64,000 nt of DNA from Symsagittifera roscoffensis (lineage: Eukaryota > Xenacoelomorpha > Acoela > Convolutidae). The translations under genes were made by a program, and so were the position numbers. Below the pieces are notes generated by a model. That model saw only the letters and a list, made by a program, of their open reading frames with translations, had not been told where the DNA came from and made no database searches. The stretch covers positions 30,804,141-30,868,140 of the forward strand of contig NC_087071.1 in the NCBI RefSeq assembly GCF_963678635.1. The letters are read 5' to 3'. Below, piece after piece: positions 11,322 through 18,990 of this stretch (position 1 is its first letter; every line of letters begins with the position of its first letter).

Positions 11322-13115
11322 TTAGTCGTCGGGGAAAAAACCGTGGGGGAAGATGTCGTGAACTAGTTCTGAAGTTGTTAGTAGTTTAGCTAAGATGCGG
11401 ATGATATTTTTAGTCTGAAGCAGTGGCCAAAGCAATTGAAGTGCCTTAATAATGGTTAGTTCTTCAGTGCCTACTGCAAACTCATAAGGTGTGTTTTGGA
11501 TTAAGTTATATAATTTGTGGTTAAATTTAGTGTTGTGGATGAATTCTAAAATGGGGATTTCTATAGGCTGTACAAACTCGTGCGGGATAAGGAAGGGTCG
11601 GGATTCTTCGGCGTTGAAGGTCTTGGTGATGGGGCAGAAAATGTACATTTGGGTTATGGGGTCATAGTTACGAAGAATACCATGAAGGTTAGTATCTTTA
11701 ATACAATATGTGAAATTTAGGAAATACGGTGAAGTGTATTTTGAATTGATGAATTGAAAGCGATGGTGTGGTTGTCTAGAGGGTGTGTGGAGGTCAAAGT
11801 GATTTTGGATGAAACGATAGTAACTGTATGTATGTGTTTGTTTAGTTCGCAACATAATATCGTGTGAGCAGTGTAAATCTCTTTCGTGTGGTGCAAGGAA
11901 ATGAAAGGTTAGTGAAAAGATTTGGAAGCGTTTTTTAAAACTTTCGTACGCTTGTGTGCTTGTTAGTGCTTCTGAAATAATGTGATCAAACTTTCGGTCG
12001 AAGATGTTTAGTGTAAATACATATAGTGTCTTGATGAAAAATTTCTCGGTGATTTGTGGGTTAGCGAAGCGATCATCGTCTAAGAATTGATCTTGGTTAG
12101 CTCTGATGATGTTGTGATCGTAGTATTCTAGTGTATATTCATTAGCTCTAGGTGCAGTGTGTATTTTTAGTGATTTTTTATATCCTACGTAAGTAAATTG
12201 TCTAGCGGTGAGTGGTGTAGTTAGTCGATATAGCATGTCTTTGTTTCGGTCTATATCGATGGATGTGTTGGTTAAAGGTAAGCAAAGAGGATTAGTGAAA
12301 TGATAGTATGAGGTCCAAGAGAGAGTGGGCATTAAAACGTATTCGTCTACAAAGTTGCGTGCTTCGTTAGCGTCATGAGGGGTGTTTAAGGTGTATTGTG
12401 GAAATGAGGGTAAAGTGATAGCTAAAAATTCTCTAGTGTTAGTATGCTGGGGGTGGTTGATGTATTCACGGGCTGTTCCTGGTTTTGCTGGGAAAGGATG
12501 GTTGGGGAACTTTCTTTTAAAAGTGCGGTAAGCTCTATTAGTGTTGAGTGAGGATTCAGTTGATGTGGATGATGGTGCTAATGATTCAGTATAATTTGAA
12601 GAGGGTGTAGGGGGATTGGATGAATTTGTAGTGGAGGAGATTTGGTTTATGGTCGGGGTGTTAAGGTGGTAGGGTTGTTGTTGGAGGGTAATAAAATTGT
12701 CTAGCTCTGGGGAGATTCGGGGGGTGTCTGGAGATGATTGGTCAGAATGGTATGAGGAGTAGGTTGGGGTAACTTGGGAAGCATAAGAGGGTGTGGGAGT
12801 GATTGGGTCAGGGTTATTTGACAATATGGGTTGAAAAGGAGGTTGAGAAAAATTAGAAGGGTTATGAAAATTATTGGATGGAGATGGTTCTGAGTCGGCA
12901 AATTCGTCGGGGGTTTCAATATTCGGGTTATTTAGCTGTGAAATGGAGTATAAAACTGAAATTTGTGAGTTAGTGTCGGAATTCATGCCTGATGTTACAT
13001 TGCTAGATGGAAAATCGGGTGGCGGAAAAGCAAAAAGTGGTATTATTGGGATTGAAGAGGTAAGGTTGGTTGGATGGGAATTTGATCGATGGAGTGATCC
13101 AAGTTGGCGGCTCAT
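11322..13115 (-). CDS. ORF E: 597-aa orphan protein, last gene of the complex retroelement
   Basis: The function is not recognised. The first ~200 residues are rich in S, T, N, P and Q and look disordered. From about residue 200 the sequence becomes ordered and rich in aromatic residues, without transmembrane segments or a signal peptide. It ends in a helix-like region, LTIIKALQLLWPLLQ, and the tail FPHGFFPDD. The ATG overlaps the envelope stop codon as ATGA, so translation could follow by termination-reinitiation or from a spliced RNA. A splice donor lies three bases after its stop. Two eroded relatives lie at 52,208-53,180, which shows a gene family rather than a chance ORF. The position after env suggests an accessory or structural gene; that is inference. 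Confidence 0.8.
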   Translation of the reverse strand: MSRQLGSLHRSNSHPTNLTSSIPIIPLFAFPPPDFPSSNVTSGMNSDTNSQISVLYSISQLNNPNIETPDEFADSEPSPSNNFHNPSNFSQPPFQPILSNNPDPITPTPSYASQVTPTYSSYHSDQSSPDTPRISPELDNFITLQQQPYHLNTPTINQISSTTNSSNPPTPSSNYTESLAPSSTSTESSLNTNRAYRTFKRKFPNHPFPAKPGTAREYINHPQHTNTREFLAITLPSFPQYTLNTPHDANEARNFVDEYVLMPTLSWTSYYHFTNPLCLPLTNTSIDIDRNKDMLYRLTTPLTARQFTYVGYKKSLKIHTAPRANEYTLEYYDHNIIRANQDQFLDDDRFANPQITEKFFIKTLYVFTLNIFDRKFDHIISEALTSTQAYESFKKRFQIFSLTFHFLAPHERDLHCSHDIMLRTKQTHTYSYYRFIQNHFDLHTPSRQPHHRFQFINSKYTSPYFLNFTYCIKDTNLHGILRNYDPITQMYIFCPITKTFNAEESRPFLIPHEFVQPIEIPILEFIHNTKFNHKLYNLIQNTPYEFAVGTEELTIIKALQLLWPLLQTKNIIRILAKLLTTSELVHDIFPHGFFPDD

Positions 13116-15730
13116 CGTGGGCTAAAAAAATTATTATTTTGAGATTGAAAAGCGGTGGTATGTGGTTGTTCAATAATTTGTTCGTAAGTATTATCATCTT
13201 GTGATTGATGTGTCATTATATGTTGGACGGGACTTTGTGATGTGGTGAGTCTAAAGTTTGGATTATGTGTGATTGCTAAATTTCTAAAATTTCGTGGGAC
13301 TAGGGATAGTGGATGGTTATTTGGTAGGGGTGGTAATTGTGGTGCCGTTGGCTGTGGGTCGACATTGTTATGTTCTTCGTCGTATGTATTTTGTCGTGTT
13401 GTTATTTTTGTGTTATATTCTTTTATTTGTGCGTCTAAAAGAATTTTGTTTATAGATGTGGAAAAAATTCCAAAAAATCCTGCAAAAAGTATGCGTGCTA
13501 CGCTTGCTTGTCTGTTTACTTGTGTGTGTATAGCACATGTATTGTAGATTCCTTTTAAGAGTGAGAAAAGAAATCCAATAAAGTTAAACATTGCGTATAA
13601 AATAGTCAATTTTTCTAAGATGTAGTAGGGCCATCCTAGAAAATCTAGGATCTCATTTTTGAGTGTAACAAAGCTAAAAATGTTAATTGGTGATATATCT
13701 TGGGGACGGTATTTTTCACCGTTTAGATATATATAATCTTTAATGTCTTTAAAATATCCGCTATAGTCTTGCGTGTAGATATCGGCAAATCCTGCGGTTT
13801 CTGCAAGTTTGCGTAAATTTTGGTCTATTGATTGTCTTTGTATAGTGTCCATTTGTGTTAATAATTCTTGGAATTGTTGTGTTCTAATGTGATGTTGAAT
13901 ATCTGATTTTGAATAGATTCCTATTGATTGTAAGTCTATATTTGGGTTTCGAGCAATAGCGCGAATGCTTTCTGGTGAAAATTTTTTGAGTGATTGCATT
14001 AATGTGGGATATGGAGTGAGAAGATAATATTTGTTTTCATCAGGGTTTAGTTGTACTACATTGTGGCTATTTTCTGATCCACATGGGACTGCGGTATCCC
14101 AGAAATATGTTCTTCGTGAAAGTGTATCCACGAAATGTACTTTATTCTTATAAAAGATAGGGATTCTTTTATAACATCGTTTATCTTCAAAAACGTATAG
14201 TGGTGATACTTTTTTAGTACAAGTATAAAACCATAAAATGTTTCCTTCGTAGTCTAAAAAATTTGATCTATTTCCTGATAATAAGTATCCTGCGTAGGGT
14301 ATTTTTAATACTGCTAGTGCAAGTGATTGTAGTATTTGTGTTCGTTCTAATTCGCATAGTTGATGTAGTGTTTCTAATTCGGAGAGTGACATTTCTTGAA
14401 AAATGCGGCTAATTGTATAGTCTAGTTTCATATCCAAATGAATATCATAGTGGATATTACCAAAATATGTAGTATTCATTAGTGATAATTCTTGTAAGCG
14501 TGTGCTTCTGGTGTCATAAGGTTTTAGATGTCCACCAGGTTGTCCGTTGCTTTTTTGAAAATTAACTGGTATATAGGATGTTCCTTCGTTTAGAGGATGA
14601 CCTGTGGCGTATGGGTCGATTTTTACTTTACCAGTGGTCATGTCGAATCCTTTTTCATATTCAACTAATATTTCAGAGTATTGTGTTCTGTGAAGTGGAT
14701 TCCTGTATTTACATGCAAGTTCTGTTTCTTGATATATTTGAAAACGTGTCAATTTATTTTCTATATTGTCTATGTTTCTAAAATCGGAACTTAGTTTGCG
14801 TGATGGATGGACTTGTTCATATGGAATTGATTGTATGAAATATTTTTCGTGAAATTTTATCATACGAGCGTGTATTTTTGCTACTTGAAATGTTGTACAT
14901 GTGTCTTCGGGGAACCAAACAATTGTTGCTTGTGTTCTTGTTGTAGGGTCGCAATATCCTTGATCGTTTTTACAAGGTAGTCGGATTCCTTGATAGATCA
15001 TTGTATTATCAGATAAATCTCGTGTGAGTTGTATTTTTTCGAGTTGTATTTTCCAATCGAAAAACATTATTTCTTGGTATCCTTTATTTTTCGTGTCTGC
15101 TTTGCAGTTTGATGGGTTATTTATACCAATGTGTGGTATCCAATGTTTATCGTGTAGGTCATAGGTTAATCGTCCGTGTGCGCCGTTATACGGGTATTTT
15201 TCGTCTAGTTTTATATGTCCTTGGTGTCTTTCAAGTTGTGATTGATGTACAGAGTCTGAAAAAACTTGAAAATTAACTAATTTTCTTTGGGAGTTTTTAT
15301 TTTGTGTGATGTTTAGTCTAAGTAATTCATTTTTACAATCGTCAGGATTGAGATGTAAAAGACGTTCTATATTACTTTGGTAGAATGATTCATGGTCAAG
15401 TCGGTTTTTGTTTCCGTTTGAGACTTGTGAACAATGTACTTTCTTTTCGGAAAATGTTGCTGTGAATTTATAACCTGTAACTGTTGTAGCTCGGGCTTTT
15501 GAATAGAGTGTTGCTATTATATCTGTGGTTTCTATAGCTTGTGGTTCTGTTTCACATTGTGATACCTGATTGATTGCATATTTATGTAGTGTTTTTTGTT
15601 CATTTTCTTCGCAATCGTAATGTGTTACTAATAAATCTTGTGGTCCTGTACGAGGGGAAGGGTTTATGTTTTGATTTGAGGTTATTAGAAAAAGGGTTTG
15701 GAGAAAAATTAATAATTTTAGAATATACAT
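13112..15730 (-). CDS. env: ORF D: envelope glycoprotein, chuvirus/gB-like (class III fusion type)
   Basis: 872 aa. Residues 1-18 form a signal peptide (MYILKLLIFLQTLFLITS). The ectodomain carries the pattern NQVSQCETEP, then IATLYSKARATTVTGYKFTA with paired cysteines downstream, and later LPCKNDQGYCDP and WFPEDTC. This resembles, as I recall the family, the glycoproteins of chuviruses and the related envelope genes captured by invertebrate LTR elements; no search was run. A transmembrane helix spans about 708-728 (ILYAMFNFIGFLFSLLKGIY) and a second hydrophobic stretch about 745-762. The tail contains PTAP at 794-797 and YEQI at 849-852. The role would be receptor binding and membrane fusion in an infectious retrovirus-like particle. 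The reading frame is intact. It overlaps ORF C by 13 nt at its start and ORF E by ATGA at its end. Confidence 0.75.
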   Translation of the reverse strand: MYILKLLIFLQTLFLITSNQNINPSPRTGPQDLLVTHYDCEENEQKTLHKYAINQVSQCETEPQAIETTDIIATLYSKARATTVTGYKFTATFSEKKVHCSQVSNGNKNRLDHESFYQSNIERLLHLNPDDCKNELLRLNITQNKNSQRKLVNFQVFSDSVHQSQLERHQGHIKLDEKYPYNGAHGRLTYDLHDKHWIPHIGINNPSNCKADTKNKGYQEIMFFDWKIQLEKIQLTRDLSDNTMIYQGIRLPCKNDQGYCDPTTRTQATIVWFPEDTCTTFQVAKIHARMIKFHEKYFIQSIPYEQVHPSRKLSSDFRNIDNIENKLTRFQIYQETELACKYRNPLHRTQYSEILVEYEKGFDMTTGKVKIDPYATGHPLNEGTSYIPVNFQKSNGQPGGHLKPYDTRSTRLQELSLMNTTYFGNIHYDIHLDMKLDYTISRIFQEMSLSELETLHQLCELERTQILQSLALAVLKIPYAGYLLSGNRSNFLDYEGNILWFYTCTKKVSPLYVFEDKRCYKRIPIFYKNKVHFVDTLSRRTYFWDTAVPCGSENSHNVVQLNPDENKYYLLTPYPTLMQSLKKFSPESIRAIARNPNIDLQSIGIYSKSDIQHHIRTQQFQELLTQMDTIQRQSIDQNLRKLAETAGFADIYTQDYSGYFKDIKDYIYLNGEKYRPQDISPINIFSFVTLKNEILDFLGWPYYILEKLTILYAMFNFIGFLFSLLKGIYNTCAIHTQVNRQASVARILFAGFFGIFSTSINKILLDAQIKEYNTKITTRQNTYDEEHNNVDPQPTAPQLPPLPNNHPLSLVPRNFRNLAITHNPNFRLTTSQSPVQHIMTHQSQDDNTYEQIIEQPHTTAFQSQNNNFFSPR

Positions 15731-16854
15731 GTGTATGATAATCCTGAGTATGGATTATAAAATGTAATGTAACCAATTGTGTTTTTGGTGTATCTGTCGT
15801 ATTTGTATATTACTTCAGTAGTTATAAACGGTGGTGGTAGTGATTGAGCTGTTATGTTAGGTGGATTTAATGGGTAGGGATGTTGGGTAATATTATTTAA
15901 CTTAACTGTGATTTCAAACTTTAATTGTAAACTGTTTTGTTGGAGTATTTGAATATTGTGATCACGGATATCGTTGTGAATATCTTGACGATATTGTAAT
16001 CTATTAAGTGCCCAGTTATGAAGGCGGTTACTTTCTTGATGTTGTCCAAATAATGGTGGAGGTGCTGTGAATGTATTCCAATCTAATCTTAAAGGAATAT
16101 TTATAGATGATTGTTCTCGATATCTGGCGTCGAGATTATTTGGAAAATTTAAGTTAAAGGGTAGTGGTGAAAATTGACTTATTGATGGTGTTGATGGTAG
16201 TGATAATGTTTCTGGTAGTGATGAGGATGTTGTTGTATCCGTAGAAATATCTATGGGGTCATTGACTAAATTTGGTTCACCTTGTGTGAATGAATGTGTA
16301 GTCCAATATGGTAGTCGTGATGTTAGGTTTGGGGGGTTAAAGGGATTTTCACGTATCTGTTCAGATGTTGGTGTTGAACCTAAGTAGTCTGAGGGTAGAC
16401 TTGAAGTGCTTCGTTGTGAAAAAAGTGTAGGAGTTTCTGGTGTGATACCAGTGGTGTTTTCTGGAGTGGTTTGTGATGGGGATTGAGGTATATCAAAATG
16501 AACTCGGGGAGTTTGAAAATTTCTGTTTCGTCGAGGTTGTATAATTTGTCTATTTATTTCTGTTGTGTTTTGGTTTTGACTAAGGTTTCGTATTCTACTT
16601 AGTTCTTGTGGTAGTGTTGGGTAAAGATTATATGTTGGTTCACTTAGGGATGCTTGTCGTTGAACTGGTTCTAGTGGTTCAGATAAACGAGCGTGCCGTT
16701 CTTCAAAAGTGTATGGATTGTCTTGAAAAGAAATTCGTGTAGATGTTTGAGGGTTTTGAGTAGTTGAAGGTGGTGTTGGATTATCTTGGGATGATGTCGG
16801 TGAAGACTGATTCTGTGACTGTTGGGTAGCAATTTTTGATGGATTTTTAAATTG
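15718..16854 (-). CDS. ORF C: 378-codon ORF with no ATG, between ORF B and env
   Basis: This frame is open from just after a TAA at 16,855-16,857 to a TAA at 15,718-15,720, inside the start of env. It has no methionine codon at all. The product would be rich in N, Q, S, T and P in its first two thirds, with a more ordered C-terminal part (YKYDRYTKNTIGYITFYNPY). I do not recognise it. Length, amino-acid bias shared with ORF E and the fixed overlap with env argue for a real gene. It must be translated from a non-AUG codon or joined by splicing to an AUG exon. Frameshifting from ORF B is excluded by the in-frame stop just after the ORF B terminator. The exact start is unknown. Confidence 0.6.
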   Translation of the reverse strand, partial: QFKNPSKIATQQSQNQSSPTSSQDNPTPPSTTQNPQTSTRISFQDNPYTFEERHARLSEPLEPVQRQASLSEPTYNLYPTLPQELSRIRNLSQNQNTTEINRQIIQPRRNRNFQTPRVHFDIPQSPSQTTPENTTGITPETPTLFSQRSTSSLPSDYLGSTPTSEQIRENPFNPPNLTSRLPYWTTHSFTQGEPNLVNDPIDISTDTTTSSSLPETLSLPSTPSISQFSPLPFNLNFPNNLDARYREQSSINIPLRLDWNTFTAPPPLFGQHQESNRLHNWALNRLQYRQDIHNDIRDHNIQILQQNSLQLKFEITVKLNNITQHPYPLNPPNITAQSLPPPFITTEVIYKYDRYTKNTIGYITFYNPYSGLSYTCIF

Positions 16855-16859
16855 TTACT

Positions 16860-17048
16860 TTAGTGGGAAGGTTTATGTTTATTATAATATTCTTCTAAAA
16901 AAAGAATTAGAAAAATTGTTGCTAGGGCAAATGTGATGATTGCTTTCTTTATACATTTACATATTGTCAAAATGAGGGATAATAGAAATGTTATGAAAAT
17001 TACAAACAATAAAAAAATATCAGTTCTACTGAAAATTGTTCGTATCAT
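16860..17048 (-). CDS. ORF B: 62-aa small membrane protein
   Basis: A short hydrophobic protein with two likely membrane segments (about residues 11-30, LLFVIFITFLLSLILTICKC, and 35-51, AIITFALATIFLILFL), followed by a charged tail EEYYNKHKPSH. Its ATG overlaps the ORF A stop as ATGA. No family is recognised. Viroporin-like roles are possible for a tiny two-helix protein in a virus-like element, but that is speculation. ORF C opens 5 bases after its stop. Confidence 0.5.
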   Translation of the reverse strand: MIRTIFSRTDIFLLFVIFITFLLSLILTICKCIKKAIITFALATIFLILFLEEYYNKHKPSH

Positions 17049-17275
17049 TTAGACAAGTTGTTAAAATCGTACCTGTGGATATATTCAAGGGTTTTGGAAA
17101 GTTGGAGGAATAGTTCAATTATTGTGTAGAAAATTAAAAAAATGTTACAAAAAATTATTATGATTATTAGAAAAGATTCAATGATATCAAAAAGAAATAT
17201 TATAAAGGCTTGAAGTATTGAAAAAAAATGTTTAAAATTGATAAATATTTGAGCGACTGTTTGAGAGAAAAGCAT
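17045..17275 (-). CDS. ORF A: 76-aa small membrane protein
   Basis: A hydrophobic protein, mostly F, I and L between residues 10 and 57 (for example LIIIIIFCNIFLIFYTIIEL), with a polar C-terminus YIHRYDFNNLSK. Two membrane segments are likely. It is the first ORF after the pol tail, about 600 bases downstream of it, and its stop overlaps the ORF B start by four bases. In AT-rich DNA short hydrophobic ORFs arise by chance; the ATGA coupling to ORF B is the main support. Confidence 0.45.
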   Translation of the reverse strand: MLFSQTVAQIFINFKHFFSILQAFIIFLFDIIESFLIIIIIFCNIFLIFYTIIELFLQLSKTLEYIHRYDFNNLSK

Positions 17276-17877
17276 TTAAGAAATGATCTCTTGGTCGAAT
17301 ATTTTTTTGCTGTTTGAGGCGATTTTCTAGTGTGGTCGAATTATTTATTAGTTTTTTGACAAGTGGGTTGAGTTTCGTAAAAAATTGTTGGGGGCAATTT
17401 TCATGGTGACTGGGAGGTCGTCTTTTTCTTTATTTTTGTTTGTCAAATGATCCGGGGTATGGTGAGATTTTTATACTTTAGGCTAATTAAAATCTTCATT
17501 TTGTGACTTTAGGCTAAGTTATCAAATTTGTTTTGGGGGTATTCGTGGTCTGAGTTGGGGAAATATTGTTGATCTTTGGGTTATTAGATAAGGGAGGGGT
17601 ACGGTGTTATGGTGATATTTATTTTAGCTGTCAAGTTGGAGTGGTTTGCTTATTTTTGACCTGGAGGTTGTAAAGTTATAGTTAGAGATGTGCCTGGAGT
17701 TCTAGATTATTCGTCTAATTGATCTTAGTTTGAGTTAGAGAAAGTGGCGGATTGGATGAATCCTATTGGTCTATTTTGAACTAGAATTATTGTGTACTTT
17801 GTGAGCATGTTATTTTGAAAAATGGAAATGAAAAATGTTACGGAGATTTCAAGATTGTGAAGTATAAAATGTTAAAA
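17276..17877 (-). other. Spacer between pol and ORF A
   Basis: About 600 bases without a supported ORF on either strand. A short direct repeat ACTTTAGGCTAA (plus strand) occurs twice near 17,478 and 17,508. A splice acceptor for a subgenomic env RNA would be expected here or further downstream, but none stands out. Confidence 0.5.
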
Positions 17878-18284
17878 TTACTTTTTAAATTCTACTTTCT
17901 TTAATATTTTAGATTGGGGGATGAACATTTTGTAGTTTTTACGTGGTTGATTTCGGAGTCTTGTTGTCTTTCTATGTTCTGATTTGTCTATTTCTTCTTG
18001 GGGTATTATTTGTTCTGTCATTTTTCTATTTTTTCTTTGTTTTGGAGATTCTTTATGATTTTGTGTATTGTTTTTGGTGGCGGTTGGTTTTGTGTTTTGA
18101 GTTTCGGTGGGGTTATCATTTTGTTCTGTGTTTTTTAGATGTGGTTCATTTTGAATGATTTTTAATCCTGTGAAAGAATATAATTGAGTTAATTCGCGGA
18201 GTGCGTATTCTTTTGGGTAATAAGGTAATAGGTTGTTTCGATGTTGAACGATTTCTTTTTTGTTTGAGTCGATAATTTTATATG
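17878..18284 (-). CDS. pol: C-terminal tail of the retroelement pol polyprotein (partial)
   Basis: 134 residues remain open up to the N gap. The visible start has the pattern IVQHRNNLLPYYPKEYALRE, typical of the segment after the catalytic core of Ty3/gypsy-type integrases (V-H-R/N-x-L-x-P-Y-Y). It is followed by a low-complexity linker and an arginine-rich end, TTRLRNQPRKNYKMF, like the ends of many gypsy polyproteins. This identifies the parent of ORFs A-E as an LTR retroelement, probably Metaviridae rather than BEL/Pao. The catalytic domains are not in the window. Confidence 0.65.
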
Positions 18285-18484
18285 NNNNNNNNNNNNNNNN
18301 NNNNNNNNNNNNNNNNNNNNNNNNNNNNNNNNNNNNNNNNNNNNNNNNNNNNNNNNNNNNNNNNNNNNNNNNNNNNNNNNNNNNNNNNNNNNNNNNNNNN
18401 NNNNNNNNNNNNNNNNNNNNNNNNNNNNNNNNNNNNNNNNNNNNNNNNNNNNNNNNNNNNNNNNNNNNNNNNNNNNNNNNNNNN
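18285..18484. other. Assembly gap (200 N)
   Basis: Exactly 200 N, which looks like a default gap length, so the missing sequence may be far longer. Retroelement lies to the left and a LINE fragment to the right. Confidence 0.99.
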
Positions 18485-18990
18485 TGTCTGATATTGAATC
18501 GTTCTAAATTACGTACTGTTTACCATTATCAAGGTATGACCTCAAAAGACTAACAGCTTTACCACGTAAACCGTATAATTTATACTTTTCCATTAAGATT
18601 TTGTGATCAACTGTGTCAAACGCTTCTGTATGATCTATCAGCGTACACGCGGAGCCACAATTGTCTTCTAAGTTCTCCACTATTTGCTCACTAATTTCTA
18701 AGATATCATCAACTGTGTTATATTTGTTTCTGAATCCGTACTGACATGCCGTTAACACATCATATTTATTCAGAAAAGTTCTGAATCGATTATTTATCAG
18801 TTTTTTCGAAAATTTTCTCTATCAATGATAGTATAGAATTGGGTCTGTAGTTACCACAATCTGAAAATGTGCCCTTTTTTTGGATTGGCTAAACTTTTGC
18901 AACTTCAAAAATTGAAGGATAATATGACAACTCTACACTTTGATTAAAAAGACAACTCAGTAGCTCAAATTTAATGGGACTTGTTTTTTA
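18485..18990 (-). pseudogene. Non-LTR (LINE) reverse transcriptase fragment
   Basis: The minus strand encodes recognisable LINE reverse-transcriptase blocks in order: a segment ending FEVAKV then PIQKKGTFSDCGNYRP, IEKIFEK, ACQYGFRNKYNT, HTEAFDTVDHKILMEK and LLRSYLDNGKQYV. These match the pattern GFR-S...AFDTVDH...SYL-R-Q-V of Jockey/CR1-like elements. The frame is broken by stops (a TAG inside the block before PIQKK, a TAA after IEKIFEK) and ends with a stop at 18,504; the catalytic YADD part is missing. It is a dead, truncated copy cut by the gap. Confidence 0.85.

Larger units (their letters stand above)
9313..18284 (-). mobile_element. Complex envelope-bearing LTR retroelement (partial, cut by gap)
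   Basis: On the minus strand the order is: pol C-terminal tail (17,878-18,284), ORF A (76 aa, membrane), ORF B (62 aa, membrane), ORF C (378 codons, no ATG), ORF D (872-aa envelope), ORF E (597 aa), a short intron, then about 1.4 kb of 3' sequence and a candidate LTR. The whole block has a strong strand bias: its sense strand is rich in A and C and poor in G, unlike the flanks. The integrase-type tail shows a retroelement rather than a DNA-virus insert. The 5' LTR, gag and most of pol are not visible because of the N gap, and the sequence right of the gap belongs to another element. The left boundary is inferred from where copy 1 of the duplication stops matching copy 2. Confidence 0.72.

Noticed and set aside
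16853-16865. Programmed frameshift from ORF B into ORF C
   Set aside because: A TAA in the ORF C frame (16,855-16,857) lies just after the ORF B stop, so a ribosome that shifted before the ORF B stop would terminate there.
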